The translations under genes were made by a program, and so were the position numbers. Shown here in pieces: positions 18,050 to 26,926 of a stretch of 64,000 bases of DNA (positions within the stretch are counted from its first letter, which is position 1; every line of letters begins with the position of its first letter). The notes beneath the pieces were generated by a model. The model was not told the DNA's origin. It ran no database searches and saw only the letters and a list, made by a program, of their open reading frames with translations. Source of the stretch: Salinimicrobium sp. TH3 (GTDB lineage Bacteria; Bacteroidota; Bacteroidia; Flavobacteriales; Flavobacteriaceae); assembly GCF_026676115.1 (NCBI RefSeq), contig NZ_JAPONB010000003.1, forward strand, positions 310,001 to 374,000. The letters run 5' to 3'.

Positions 18050-18541
18050 CTATACCGGCTTATGTTGTTCGGAAGTTTTCATTTTCCAGGCATCCAACAT
18101 CCAGCTGGTTTTTTCCAATTCTCTAATATAAGCTCCAATGAGATCAATCGTACCTTCATCTCCTCCTTTATCGGCCACTTCCACAACTTTACGCATTTGC
18201 TTTAGAAGAGTCCCATGATCATCCAAAAGATTTTTGATCATTTGAGAGTCAGAGAGATCAGATTTTGATTCTTTCAGGTTAGATTTTTCCAGGTATTCAC
18301 TTAAATTGCTGGTAGGTTGATATCTTAGCGTAAGTATACGCTCAGCGATTTCATCGACCTTAATTTTGGCATCATCATAAAGCTCTTCGAATTTTTCATG
18401 AAGATCAAAGAAATTTTTCCCTATGACGTTCCAGTGATAATTACGGAGTTTTTGGTAATATAAATGATAATCGGCTAACAGAACATTAAGTTCCTGAACT
18501 GTATTTGACGTCTTTTTAGCGTCTAGACCTAAATAGCTCAT
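18050..18541 (-). CDS. dps: Dps-family ferritin-like DNA protection protein
   Basis: 163-residue Dps. These proteins form a 12-subunit shell that oxidises and stores iron and protects DNA in starvation or peroxide stress. Ferroxidase ligands line up by spacing with E. coli Dps: His36, His48, Glu52 (Asp in E. coli), Asp63 and Glu67, within the segment NYHWNVIGKNFFDLH. No long Lys-rich N-terminal tail, so direct DNA binding may be weak. It is the first gene of a dps-mscS operon with a near-perfect promoter. Confidence 0.92.
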   Translation of the reverse strand: MSYLGLDAKKTSNTVQELNVLLADYHLYYQKLRNYHWNVIGKNFFDLHEKFEELYDDAKIKVDEIAERILTLRYQPTSNLSEYLEKSNLKESKSDLSDSQMIKNLLDDHGTLLKQMRKVVEVADKGGDEGTIDLIGAYIRELEKTSWMLDAWKMKTSEQHKPV

Positions 18542-18573
18542 AGTTTTTATTTATGGTTTTTGTGATTAGTATT

Positions 18574-18604
18574 CAAATATACAATAAGTATAAGGTAAAT
18601 CCAA
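18574..18604 (-). promoter_or_regulatory. dps-mscS promoter
   Basis: On the minus strand TTG (18602-18604), a 20-base spacer and TATATTTG (18574-18581), a full match to the Bacteroidota promoter pattern, 32 bases before the dps ATG. Confidence 0.68.
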
Positions 18605-18606
18605 GT

Positions 18607-18930
18607 TTATTCTGAAGTAGGGCGGTTGCTCTTAAGATCCAGTTTTTTCAATAGTTCTTCTGAAATTTGACCTGAAGTGTAGTTAAAGCCATCTACGAGA
18701 ACACCTTTTCTTCCCGAGGATGTGGTAATTGCATAAATAGTAGCTTCATCTCCCGGATTAGAAGCCCCTTCGAATCTATACACTTCATCCACCACAAATT
18801 TTTGGTTGAAAAATTTCTCCCTTTCTTCACTGGATTTTATTTTCTCATCAAGAAGGTTAAAATCTTCTTCGTATCCTTCTTCAGTCCGCAACATATTCAG
18901 GGTTTGAGACAGAGTTCCTTTTTGTTTCAT
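18607..18930 (-). CDS. Small conserved protein of the 'PRPP synthetase'-labelled family
   Basis: 107-residue soluble protein. The pattern (TLSQTLNMLRTEEGYEEDFN, then VDEVYRFEGASNPGDEATIY and GRKGVLVDGFNYTSG) matches a small Bacteroidota family that databases often label phosphoribosylpyrophosphate synthetase. It is a third the length of real PRPP synthetases and has no PRPP or ATP motif, so that label should not be believed. Function unknown. Confidence 0.7.
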   Translation of the reverse strand: MKQKGTLSQTLNMLRTEEGYEEDFNLLDEKIKSSEEREKFFNQKFVVDEVYRFEGASNPGDEATIYAITTSSGRKGVLVDGFNYTSGQISEELLKKLDLKSNRPTSE

Positions 18931-19017
18931 TATTACCTTTTTTGGTTCAGGATTAAATTACGTTCAAGGTTTCATCTTTGCAAATGGAAGGGCTGGTTTA
19001 GTAATTATTTAACGCAG

Positions 19018-19161
19018 CTATTTCTCGTTGTCTTTTTTGCCAAAATTAAAAAAGCCCAAAGGCAGGACTAAAAGGAAGAAAAAGTACCACCCCGTAAGGA
19101 GGCCAAAGATGGTAATAAGGGCAGCAATTATGTAAAACCAGTAGCTGTTGAAAAATTTCAT
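19018..19161 (-). CDS. Small membrane protein, 47 residues
   Basis: A short minus-strand frame with ATG at 19161 and TAG at 19018. It reads MKFFNSYWFYIIAALITIFG at its start, then a second hydrophobic stretch (YFFFLLVLPLGFF) and a charged tail ending in KKDNEK. Two transmembrane hairpin helices and a positive-outside tail make a plausible real small membrane protein of the kind conserved in Flavobacteriia. Function unknown. Confidence 0.65.
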   Translation of the reverse strand: MKFFNSYWFYIIAALITIFGLLTGWYFFFLLVLPLGFFNFGKKDNEK

Positions 19162-19239
19162 TTCTAACTCATTTTAGATTAAAATATAAATTTTAGCGGA
19201 AGTTTGAGGCTAAAAATACCTCAATTAACGCGGCTTTAT

Positions 19240-19247
19240 TACATTTG
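19240..19247 (+). promoter_or_regulatory. -7 element of LacI-type regulator gene
   Basis: TACATTTG, 27 bases before the ATG at 19275. No -33 match. Confidence 0.42.
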
Positions 19248-19274
19248 TGATTAATCCCTATATTCTTTTCAAAA

Positions 19275-20309
19275 ATGAAAACCAGAATTACCCTTAAGGA
19301 ACTGGCTAAATTGCTGAATGTATCTGTTTCTACAGTTTCAAAGGCCTTAAACGATAGCCCCGAAATTAGTCCTAAAACAATTGAAAGGGTAAAAGAGCTG
19401 GCAGCTCTGCACAAGTACCGGCCTAATCCTACTGCTGTTAATTTGAAAAGCAGTAAAAGTGGAACTATAGGAGTTATTATACCTAATATTGCCAATTCAT
19501 TTTTTGCGAAAGTCCTTTCAGGGATGGAGGCCAGTGCACAACGTGAAGGTTTACAGGTTATAACCTATATCTCCAATGAATCCCATGAACGAGAAAAACA
19601 AATAGCCGAAATGCTTACTGCAGGCTTTGTGGATGGAGTTCTTATTGCAATTGCTGAAGAAACCCAGAGAAAGAAAGAATTTGATCATATTATGAATATT
19701 ATTCAATATGATATCCCGGTAGTGCTTTATGATCGTATTGATTTTGATATGCCGGTGGATAAAGTAGGAATTGATGACAGAAAGATCTTTTACGATGCAA
19801 CCCGGGATCTTCAAAGTAAAGGGGTGAAAAAGATCGGTTTGGCTACTTCCATTCACCATATGGGAGTGGGTAAGGCACGAATTGAGGGTTACCGGAATGC
19901 TTTGGGGGAAGACCATACTTTCTTTATCGCTAATTCTGCCAAAATGGAAAGTCTTAAGGAAAAGATCTTAATTATGTTATTGGAGGATAAGGTGGAAGCT
20001 GTCTTGTGCAGTGATTTTGACAGTACAATGCTTACCTACAGGCTCGCATATGAAAATGGGTTAAGAATTCCCGAAGATCTTAAGATCATTGGATTTATTC
20101 GTGGAGGATTAGCTAAATATCTAACTCCGTCCGTTAGTTTTGTTGATCAGTCTCCCGATAAGATCGGAGCGAAGGCGATGGAGGTTCTTATTGGCAGGAT
20201 CAATAGAAAAACAACGGGTCCTAAGGAAAGAATTTTAATCGATACAGAAGTAGTGCACTATGAATCTACTCAGTTTCCGGAAAATGAAGCTTCTTTAAGA
20301 GGAAATTAA
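19275..20309 (+). CDS. LacI-family transcriptional regulator
   Basis: 344-residue DNA-binding regulator. The LacI helix-turn-helix occupies residues ~4-26 (TLKELAKLLNVSVSTVSKAL), followed by the hinge helix YRPNPTAVNLKSSKSGTIG and a periplasmic-binding-protein-like sensor domain (~62-330). The ligand cannot be told. It stands just before the polysaccharide locus, but no sugar-catabolic genes are adjacent; whether it regulates the locus is open. The next gene begins 66 bases downstream with its own -7 element. Confidence 0.9.
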   Translation: MKTRITLKELAKLLNVSVSTVSKALNDSPEISPKTIERVKELAALHKYRPNPTAVNLKSSKSGTIGVIIPNIANSFFAKVLSGMEASAQREGLQVITYISNESHEREKQIAEMLTAGFVDGVLIAIAEETQRKKEFDHIMNIIQYDIPVVLYDRIDFDMPVDKVGIDDRKIFYDATRDLQSKGVKKIGLATSIHHMGVGKARIEGYRNALGEDHTFFIANSAKMESLKEKILIMLLEDKVEAVLCSDFDSTMLTYRLAYENGLRIPEDLKIIGFIRGGLAKYLTPSVSFVDQSPDKIGAKAMEVLIGRINRKTTGPKERILIDTEVVHYESTQFPENEASLRGN

Positions 20310-20331
20310 TAAAAACCATTCTTCAAAATTT

Positions 20332-20339
20332 TACCTTTG
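20332..20339 (+). promoter_or_regulatory. -7 element at the head of the polysaccharide locus
   Basis: TACCTTTG, 36 bases upstream of the UDP-GlcNAc 4-epimerase ATG. No -33 match. It is a candidate first promoter of the whole locus. Confidence 0.45.
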
Positions 20340-20374
20340 ACGCCAAATTAAATAATCAACCCAAATTATATTAA

Positions 20375-21370
20375 ATGAACAGCAAACAATTTGAATTGCT
20401 TAGTTCTTCAAAAGTATTAGTAACCGGCGGTGCCGGATTTATTGGATCCAATCTTTGTGAGACTCTTCTGAATCTTAATGCTGAAGTAGTTTGCCTTGAT
20501 AATTTCGCGACAGGAAAAAAAGAAAATCTTTCTGCAATTATTGATCATGAGAATTTCACTTTAATTGAAGGTGATATTAGAAATATTGAAGACTGCAATA
20601 AAGCAGTCTCAGGAGTAGATTATGTGCTACATGAGGCTGCGCTGGGTTCAGTACCCCGCTCCATAAATGATCCTATCACCAGCAATAATGTCAATGTTTC
20701 CGGATTTGTAAATATGCTGGTTGCCGCAAAGGATGAAGGGGTGAAAAGGTTTGTTTATGCTGCAAGTTCCTCTACTTATGGAGATTCTGAAGCCTTGCCT
20801 AAAGTCGAAGACAAGATTGGCAAACCTTTATCACCGTATGCTATCACCAAGTATGTAAATGAATTGTATGCAGATATTTTTCATTCTACCTATGGACTGG
20901 ACACTATAGGTCTGCGGTATTTTAATGTTTTTGGTAGAAAGCAGGATCCGCATGGGGCTTATGCTGCTGTTATTCCAAAATTCGTTATTCAGTTCATGAA
21001 GCATGAGAGTCCGGTAATTAATGGAGACGGTACTTATTCAAGAGATTTCACTTACATTGACAACGTGATCCAAATGAACCTGCTTGCTTTGACTACAGAT
21101 AATAAACACGCCTTAAATCAGGTTTATAATACAGCAGTAGGGGATAGAACAAATTTACAGGAGCTTACTCAGCTATTGAAAAAATATCTTTCTGAATACG
21201 ATCCTGAAATAGCAAATGTGGAAGTAAAGCATGGACCCAATCGGGCAGGAGATATTCCGCACTCTTTGGCTTCTGTAGAAAAAGCAAAAAACTTAATGGG
21301 TTATGACCCTCAGTATAAAATTGAAGATGGTCTTAAAGAGGCTGTTAATTGGTACTGGGAAAATTTATAA
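20375..21370 (+). CDS. UDP-N-acetylglucosamine 4-epimerase (WbpP/TviC type)
   Basis: 331-residue short-chain dehydrogenase fold epimerase converting UDP-GlcNAc (or its uronic acid) to the galacto form. It shows the Rossmann loop TGGAGFIG (17-24), the catalytic Tyr155/Lys159 (YAITK), and the segment AALGSVPRSINDPI that marks the WbpP/TviC group rather than GalE. It is followed 8 bases later by a WbpO/TviB-type dehydrogenase. The pair makes UDP-GalNAcA or UDP-GlcNAcA pathways in Vi antigen and O-antigens. First gene of the polysaccharide locus. Confidence 0.87.
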   Translation: MNSKQFELLSSSKVLVTGGAGFIGSNLCETLLNLNAEVVCLDNFATGKKENLSAIIDHENFTLIEGDIRNIEDCNKAVSGVDYVLHEAALGSVPRSINDPITSNNVNVSGFVNMLVAAKDEGVKRFVYAASSSTYGDSEALPKVEDKIGKPLSPYAITKYVNELYADIFHSTYGLDTIGLRYFNVFGRKQDPHGAYAAVIPKFVIQFMKHESPVINGDGTYSRDFTYIDNVIQMNLLALTTDNKHALNQVYNTAVGDRTNLQELTQLLKKYLSEYDPEIANVEVKHGPNRAGDIPHSLASVEKAKNLMGYDPQYKIEDGLKEAVNWYWENL

Positions 21371-21378
21371 CAAACACA

Positions 21379-22659
21379 ATGGAGAATAAAAAAATAGCAG
21401 TTGTTGGACTCGGATATGTTGGCCTGCCATTAGCAAGATTGTTTGCAACAAAATTTCCTGTAATAGGATTTGATATCAACAAGAAGAGAGTAGAAGAGCT
21501 TAAGAAAGGTATAGATACTACTCTTGAGGTTGAAAATGACAAACTGCAGCAGGTGCTCATAGAATCTCCTTCTAACGAATACGGCTTGTATTGTACAGCC
21601 GAGCTTCAGGATATAAATGACTGCAACTATTATGTGATTACTGTACCTACGCCGGTCGATAAAAACAACCGCCCGGATCTCACTCCACTTTATAAAAGTA
21701 GTGAGTCGGTAGGGAAAGTTCTTAAGAAAGGAGATATTGTGATTTATGAATCCACTGTTTTCCCGGGAGCTACAGAAGATGAATGTGTTCCTGTTTTAGA
21801 GAAAACGAGTGGGTTGAAATTTAATGAAGACTTCTTTGTAGGTTATTCTCCTGAGCGAATCAATCCCGGGGATAAAGAACACACTGTAGAAAAAATTCTG
21901 AAAGTTACTGCAGGGTCAACTCCTGAAGTTGGGAAAAAAGTAAACGATCTTTACGCTTCGGTTATTACCGCGGGAACTCACCTGGCACCTACAATTAAAG
22001 TCGCAGAGGCCGCTAAAGTAATAGAGAATTCCCAACGTGATATAAATATCGCCTTTGTCAATGAGCTGGCAAAGATCTTTAATATGATGGATATCGACAC
22101 TCAGGATGTATTAGAGGCAGCGGGAACCAAGTGGAATTTTCTTCCTTTTAGGCCCGGACTGGTAGGAGGACATTGTATAGGGGTCGATCCTTATTATCTC
22201 GCTCAAAAAGCTCAGGAAATTGGATATCATCCTGAAATTATTTTGGCTGGACGTCGAATGAATGATTCCATGGGAAGTTATGTGGCCTCTGAGGTTGTGA
22301 AACTGATGCTAAAGAATGACCAAAAAGTAAAGGGATCGAATATCCTCGTTCTGGGTATTACTTTTAAGGAAAACTGCCCCGACGTTAGAAACACCAAGGT
22401 GGTTGACGTTATTAAGAACCTGAAGGAATATGGCACTAATGTTACTATATATGATCCATTAGCCGATCCTGATGAAGTACGTCATGAATATGGCCTTACT
22501 ACCACAAAAGATCTTCCGCAAGGAAAATTTGAAGCAGTAGTTTTAACCGTTGCTCATAAGGAGTTTTTAGATCTTGATCTTGATAAGTTCAAGAATGGGC
22601 AAACTGTTATATATGATGTGAAAGGAGTGCTGGGGGATAGGTGTGATAAAAAACTGTAA
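21379..22659 (+). CDS. UDP-HexNAc 6-dehydrogenase (WbpO/TviB type)
   Basis: 426-residue NAD-dependent nucleotide-sugar dehydrogenase oxidising C6 of UDP-GalNAc/GlcNAc to the uronic acid. Visible are the Rossmann loop GLGYVGLPLA at the N-terminus, the catalytic Cys266 in GGHCIGVDPYYL, and the C-terminal UDP-binding domain with FKENCPDVRNTKV. I start at the ATG 21379, immediately before the Rossmann strand; a GTG further upstream would overlap the previous gene. It is the partner of the preceding epimerase. Confidence 0.88.
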   Translation: MENKKIAVVGLGYVGLPLARLFATKFPVIGFDINKKRVEELKKGIDTTLEVENDKLQQVLIESPSNEYGLYCTAELQDINDCNYYVITVPTPVDKNNRPDLTPLYKSSESVGKVLKKGDIVIYESTVFPGATEDECVPVLEKTSGLKFNEDFFVGYSPERINPGDKEHTVEKILKVTAGSTPEVGKKVNDLYASVITAGTHLAPTIKVAEAAKVIENSQRDINIAFVNELAKIFNMMDIDTQDVLEAAGTKWNFLPFRPGLVGGHCIGVDPYYLAQKAQEIGYHPEIILAGRRMNDSMGSYVASEVVKLMLKNDQKVKGSNILVLGITFKENCPDVRNTKVVDVIKNLKEYGTNVTIYDPLADPDEVRHEYGLTTTKDLPQGKFEAVVLTVAHKEFLDLDLDKFKNGQTVIYDVKGVLGDRCDKKL

Positions 22660-22828
22660 TTGGTTATTGGTTATTGGTGATTAGGGATTAGTTAATTAGG
22701 GATTGATGAATTGTAAGGATGGGATCCTTCTTTACTAAGGATTATGTTTATAAATTTTTAAAAGTATAAAAAGTCTAAATAATATATTCAAATTGACCAA
22801 TTAACCAAAAAACCGATTAATCAAACCA
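22660..22828. repeat. AT-rich degenerate short repeats
   Basis: Starts with TTGGTTATTGGTTATTGG and overlapping copies of GATTAGGGATTAGTTAATTAGGG, and ends with CCAATTAACCAAAAAACCGA, whose complement resembles the first part. Similar AATTAACCA-type motifs recur after the four-helix-bundle gene (23215-23270). They look like a border of low-complexity DNA around that inserted gene. Confidence 0.5.
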
Positions 22829-23205
22829 ATGGCTGACAATTTCGAGAAATTGGAGTGCTGGAAAAAGTGTTTTGAGCTTAAACTTTTAATAAAGGAAAAA
22901 GTTATTATAGCTTTGCCGGATTCTGAAAAATTGATTTGCGGTCCCAATTATTAAGAGCCTCCCGCTCAGCAACTGCAAATATTGCAGAGGGATGGGGAAG
23001 ATATCACTTTAAGGATTATATAAAATATCTGCTGAATGCACGAGGTTCAGTCGCGGAAGTACTGGATCATGCTATTGAAGCTAATTCCTGGAATTATATC
23101 AATAATGATGTTTTGAATGAAATAAGTACTACTACTGACTCCTGTATAAGGTTGTTGAATGGTTATATTAAATACTTGAGAAAACAGAATGAAAGCAATG
23201 GTTAA
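22829..23205 (+). pseudogene. Four-helix bundle protein (23S rRNA IVP family), frameshifted
   Basis: The gene belongs to the small S23/four-helix-bundle family often found between genes in Bacteroidota and in 23S intervening sequences. From ATG 22829 the frame gives a typical N-terminus (FEKLECWKKC to LPDSEK) but then hits a stop within 10 codons. One base later the rest of the family pattern continues (LRSQLLRASRSATANIAEGW to the end at 23205). Inserting one T at about 22931, where a TT could be TTT, restores a single ~125-residue frame with SEKFDLRSQL, the expected junction. So it is either an inactivated gene or a homopolymer sequencing error. Confidence 0.75.
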
Positions 23206-23272
23206 ACCCAAAATTTAATTGTGAAAAATCCAATTAACTAATTAACCATTTCACCAATTAACTTACAAAAAA

Positions 23273-24667
23273 ATGAAAATAAAGAACATCTGCTGTATTG
23301 GTGCAGGATACGTAGGCGGACCTACCATGGCAGTTATAGCACAAAAATGTCCCAATATTAATATTACGGTTGTTGATATAAATGAAAAAAGAATCAAGCA
23401 GTGGAATGATCCCGATGTTGAGAAGATTCCAATATATGAGCCCGGTCTTTCTGCCATTGTTAAGGAGGCCAGGGGACGAAATCTTTTCTTTTCAACAGAC
23501 GTAGATAAGGCCATTGATGAGGCGGATATGATCTTTATTTCAGTTAACACTCCAACTAAAACCTACGGGATTGGAAAAGGAATGGCGGCCGATCTTAAGT
23601 ATATTGAGCTGTGTGCCAGGCAAATAGCGAGAGTCGCCAAAAATGATAAGATCGTGATTGAAAAGTCAACATTGCCGGTGAGGACTGCAGCAGCTTTAAA
23701 AAATATTCTCGATAATACAGGAAATGGAGTGAAATACCAGATTCTTTCCAACCCCGAATTCCTTGCAGAAGGAACTGCTGTTCAGGATCTTTTAAACCCA
23801 GACAGAGTTTTAATTGGAGGGGATATAGAAACTGAAAAAGGAAGGGAAGCTGTAAATGCTTTAGTGGATATATATGCTTCATGGATCCCAAAGGAAAATA
23901 TTCTTACTACCAATGTTTGGTCTTCTGAATTATCAAAACTTACGGCAAATGCTTTTTTGGCTCAGAGGGTTTCCAGTATTAATGCAATGTCACAACTTTG
24001 TGAAGTAACCGGGGCCGATGTTGATGAAGTAGCCCGTGCTGTGGGAAAAGATTCCAGGATTGGACCTAAATTCTTGCAATCTTCAGTTGGTTTTGGAGGC
24101 TCCTGCTTCCAAAAAGATATTTTAAACCTGGTCTATATCGCCCGTAGCTTTAATCTTCAGGAGGTAGCAGATTACTGGGAGCAGGTGATCATTATGAATG
24201 ACCATCAAAAAAGGCGGTTCGCGGCAAACATGGTCCAGACCATGTACAATACTGTGGCAGGTAAAAAGATAGCTATTTTAGGTTGGGCATTTAAGAAAGA
24301 TACCAATGACACCAGGGAATCGGCAGCTATATATGTAGCAGATTATCTATTAAACGAACAGGCAGAAATTGTAGTTTATGACCCCAAAGTAACCGAGGAG
24401 CAAATTTATTCCGACCTTGATTATTTAGGAAGCAGAAGTGGTGATGCTAACCGACAGGCTGTAACTGTAGTGAACGATTCTATTGAAGCTTGTGAAGAGG
24501 CCCATGCTGTTGCCTTGTTAACCGAATGGGATGAATTTAAAGAGCTGGATTGGCAGAAAATCTATGACCAAATGCTAAAACCCGCTTTTCTATTTGATGG
24601 TAGAAGGCTGTTGGAGCCCAAAGCTAAGAAGAAAATTGGCTTCGAATTTTATGCAATAGGTAATTAA
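23273..24667 (+). CDS. ugd: UDP-glucose 6-dehydrogenase
   Basis: 464-residue enzyme making UDP-glucuronate from UDP-glucose with two NAD+. It has the longer, eukaryote-like form: N-terminal [14 protein letters not shown], the segment KNICCIG, catalytic Cys278 in [13 protein letters not shown], and the C-terminal [11 protein letters not shown]. Its product is the substrate for the UDP-glucuronate 4-epimerase at 41538 and supplies uronic acids for the glycan. A terminator-like hairpin follows. Confidence 0.93.
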   Translation: MKIKNICCIGAGYVGGPTMAVIAQKCPNINITVVDINEKRIKQWNDPDVEKIPIYEPGLSAIVKEARGRNLFFSTDVDKAIDEADMIFISVNTPTKTYGIGKGMAADLKYIELCARQIARVAKNDKIVIEKSTLPVRTAAALKNILDNTGNGVKYQILSNPEFLAEGTAVQDLLNPDRVLIGGDIETEKGREAVNALVDIYASWIPKENILTTNVWSSELSKLTANAFLAQRVSSINAMSQLCEVTGADVDEVARAVGKDSRIGPKFLQSSVGFGGSCFQKDILNLVYIARSFNLQEVADYWEQVIIMNDHQKRRFAANMVQTMYNTVAGKKIAILGWAFKKDTNDTRESAAIYVADYLLNEQAEIVVYDPKVTEEQIYSDLDYLGSRSGDANRQAVTVVNDSIEACEEAHAVALLTEWDEFKELDWQKIYDQMLKPAFLFDGRRLLEPKAKKKIGFEFYAIGN

Positions 24668-24704
24668 ATATTGATTATACGGTTAGAGATTTATTATAAC
24701 TGTT

Positions 24705-24755
24705 ATAGGTTAAAGCAAAAAAAGACAGGAACATCTTTTTTGCTTTAACCTATTC
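24705..24755 (+). terminator. Long hairpin terminator after ugd
   Basis: Arms ATAGGTTAAAGCAAAAAA and TTTTTTGCTTTAACCTAT pair almost perfectly around a short loop. The stem is AT-rich with a run of T in the right arm and again after it, so it may act weakly. It separates ugd from the first PAPS cassette. Confidence 0.65.
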
Positions 24756-24773
24756 TCTTTTTCTAACTTTCGG

Positions 24774-24781
24774 TATATTTG
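24774..24781 (+). promoter_or_regulatory. -7 element of first PAPS cassette
   Basis: TATATTTG, 7 bases before the cysQ ATG at 24789, just after the ugd hairpin. No -33 match. If used, the transcript would be almost leaderless. Confidence 0.38.
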
Positions 24782-24788
24782 GTGCCCA

Positions 24789-25592
24789 ATGAATGAATAT
24801 CTAAAAATCGCGATTAAAGCCTCTCTAGCTGCCGGCACAGAGATCATGAAGGTTTATAATGAAGAGGACTTTCAGGTGGAAGTGAAATTAGATAAATCAC
24901 CTTTGACTATAGCTGATAAAAGAGCTAATGAAGTTATCAATTCTCATTTGAAGCTACTTGGAATACCTATTATTAGTGAAGAGAACGAAGAGGTATCCTA
25001 TGATGAAAGAAAGCAGTGGAAGGAATGTTGGATCGTAGATCCTCTCGATGGGACCAAAGAATTTATTAAGAAAAATGGGGAGTTTACAGTTAATATTGCT
25101 CTGGTTTCTGAAGGGCGTCCTCAATTGGGAGTAATTTACGCTCCCGCTCTTAAAACTCTGTATTTCGCAATAGTTTCAGAAGAAAAAGCTTTTAAATTTA
25201 CTGTTCCTGATGATGTAGTCGACCCTAACAAAGTAATTTTAAAGTTTTCTAATGAAATTTGGCCAGAAGTTACATCCAACTATACTAAAGTTGTGGGTAG
25301 TCGTTCCCATATGAATGATGAAACAAAAAAGTTCATAGATGATCTTAAGAGCACCAAAAAAGAAGTTCAGGTAGTTTCAAAAGGAAGTTCTCTGAAGTTT
25401 TGTCTGCTGGCGGAAGGTGAAGCCCATCTTTACCCCCGATTTGGACCTACTATGGAGTGGGATACAGCAGCCGGGCAGGCTATTTGTGAAGCGGTAGGTT
25501 ATTCCTGCAAGTTCACTGACTCGGGTAAAACTATTTCTTATAATAGGGAAAATTTAAGAAACGATAATTTTTTAGTTTCTTATGAAGGATAA
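24789..25592 (+). CDS. cysQ: 3'(2'),5'-bisphosphate nucleotidase CysQ, copy 1
   Basis: 267-residue inositol-monophosphatase-fold enzyme that hydrolyses PAP, the by-product of sulfotransferases and of PAPS reduction, to AMP. The metal-binding motif DPLDGTKEFI and the second site MEWDTAAGQAICEA are clear. It heads the first five-gene sulfate-activation cassette; the DUF2061 gene overlaps its end by 11 bases, as in the second copy at 35416. Because no PAPS reductase gene is present here, PAP from a sulfotransferase is the likely substrate. Confidence 0.92.
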   Translation: MNEYLKIAIKASLAAGTEIMKVYNEEDFQVEVKLDKSPLTIADKRANEVINSHLKLLGIPIISEENEEVSYDERKQWKECWIVDPLDGTKEFIKKNGEFTVNIALVSEGRPQLGVIYAPALKTLYFAIVSEEKAFKFTVPDDVVDPNKVILKFSNEIWPEVTSNYTKVVGSRSHMNDETKKFIDDLKSTKKEVQVVSKGSSLKFCLLAEGEAHLYPRFGPTMEWDTAAGQAICEAVGYSCKFTDSGKTISYNRENLRNDNFLVSYEG

Positions 25593-26031
25593 AACCTATA
25601 AGCGACACATTGCGAAAACTATTACCTGGAGAATAGTAGGAACTCTTGACACTATTTTATTAGCATGGCTTATTTCAGGAAACCCGTCGACAGGGTTGAA
25701 AATAGGATTTGCAGAGGTAATCACCAAGATGGTTTTATATTATTTACACGAAAGAGTTTGGTTTCATGGGGAATTCAGAACTTCTTCGGGAAAATGGAAT
25801 AGTAGAACACGACATATTGCCAAAACCGTTTCCTGGAGAATAGTTGGAACTATGGACACTATGCTTCTCGCCTGGATCATCACCGGGAGCCCCGTTACCG
25901 GACTTAAGATCGGGTTAGCAGAAGTAGTAACCAAAATGCTCCTGTATTATTTACATGAAAGAACGTGGTACAAAATCGACTATGGCCTTCCGGCTAGGAG
26001 AACCAAAAGACTTGGAGATGGAGAGACTTAG
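25582..26031 (+). CDS. Tandem DUF2061 membrane protein, copy 1
   Basis: 149 residues made of two repeats of the ~55-residue DUF2061 unit (HIAKTITWRIVGTLDT, then a helix pair and YYLHERVWF; again from about residue 77). Each unit has two hydrophobic segments with a conserved Asp-Thr. Function unknown; DUF2061 genes often sit beside sulfate-activation genes. Its start lies inside cysQ (11-base overlap), implying coupled translation. The C-terminus is short and polar and runs into a stretch of AGACTT repeats. Confidence 0.85.
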   Translation: MKDKTYKRHIAKTITWRIVGTLDTILLAWLISGNPSTGLKIGFAEVITKMVLYYLHERVWFHGEFRTSSGKWNSRTRHIAKTVSWRIVGTMDTMLLAWIITGSPVTGLKIGLAEVVTKMLLYYLHERTWYKIDYGLPARRTKRLGDGET

Positions 26032-26332
26032 AGACTTGGGTACGAGGAGAAAAATGATCAGAAGTCGGTGATCCGTGATCAGTATCAGTATTGAAAACAG
26101 GGGGGAGCAGTTGTCATTTCGACAGAGCCTTTTCTTTTGAGAAAAAGAAGGAGGCGACGAGAAAGCGCAGCTTCGACGTAGTCAAATCTCATCGTTTAAA
26201 AAATAACAATAGAAAGCGAGAGTGGAAAACGAGAACGAAGAGTCTTAATCTGAGGAACTAATGAATTAACAATTCTTGAATCCCCAATAAACAAATCCCG
26301 AATTAACGAAAACAGAATATATTTCTTAACCT
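26032..26332. repeat. Intergenic region with REP-like sequence
   Basis: About 300 bases between the DUF2061 gene and cysC. It contains a GTCATTTCGACAGAGCC-type block (26114-26130) followed by an inverted-looking arm (GCTTCGACGTAGTCAAATCTC, 26170-26190) around a short palindrome TTCTTTTGAGAAAAAGAA. This resembles the short interspersed repeats that end in GTCATTTCGAC or its complement in flavobacterial genomes. No reading frame of note. The second cassette lacks it at the matching place. Confidence 0.5.
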
Positions 26333-26926
26333 ATGACCAACATTGTAAAGCATGATTATCATATAAACCGGGAGGACCGCAACATACAGAATAACCACAA
26401 TTCTTTTGTCATTTGGTTTACTGGACTTTCAGGTTCAGGAAAATCAACCATCGCAAACAAGCTTGAAAAACGCCTTTTTGAAGAGGGTATAAAAGTCTAC
26501 GCTTTGGATGGAGATAATATTCGGAGTGGTTTGAGCAAAGGACTCAGTTTTACCCGTGAGGATCGATGGGAAAACAATAGAAGAATATCCGAAGTAGCAA
26601 AACTTTTCATGGATGCCGGCATGATTGCGATAACTGCTTTCATCTCTCCTTTAAAAGAAGATAGGGATCAGGCAAAAAAGATAATTGGAAGAGAAAATTT
26701 TATTGAAGTTTTCATAAACACCCCTCTGGAGGTTTGTGAGGAAAGAGACGTTAAAGGTTTCTATAAAAAAGCAAGGGCAGGGAAAATTGAGAATTTTACC
26801 GGCATCAGTGCGCCTTATGAAGCTCCCGTGAGGCCGGATTTTGAAATAAAGACCGAAGAAGAATCTGTCGAAGATGCAGTAGCAAGACTTTTCAGCTTCT
26901 TACAACAAAAAATGAAAGTAAAATGA
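26333..26926 (+). CDS. cysC: Adenylylsulfate kinase CysC, copy 1
   Basis: 197-residue APS kinase that phosphorylates adenylyl sulfate to PAPS, the sulfate donor. P-loop GLSGSGKST (31-39), the LDGDNIR segment binding APS, and the family ITAFISPLKEDR loop are present. It ends 4 bases into cysD (ATGA overlap). The N-terminal tail before the P-loop is also conserved in copy 2. Confidence 0.94.
   Translation: MTNIVKHDYHINREDRNIQNNHNSFVIWFTGLSGSGKSTIANKLEKRLFEEGIKVYALDGDNIRSGLSKGLSFTREDRWENNRRISEVAKLFMDAGMIAITAFISPLKEDRDQAKKIIGRENFIEVFINTPLEVCEERDVKGFYKKARAGKIENFTGISAPYEAPVRPDFEIKTEEESVEDAVARLFSFLQQKMKVK

Noticed and set aside
18802-19071. 89-codon plus-strand frame
   Set aside because: Antisense to the small conserved protein and the 47-residue membrane protein; composition is that of a shadow frame.
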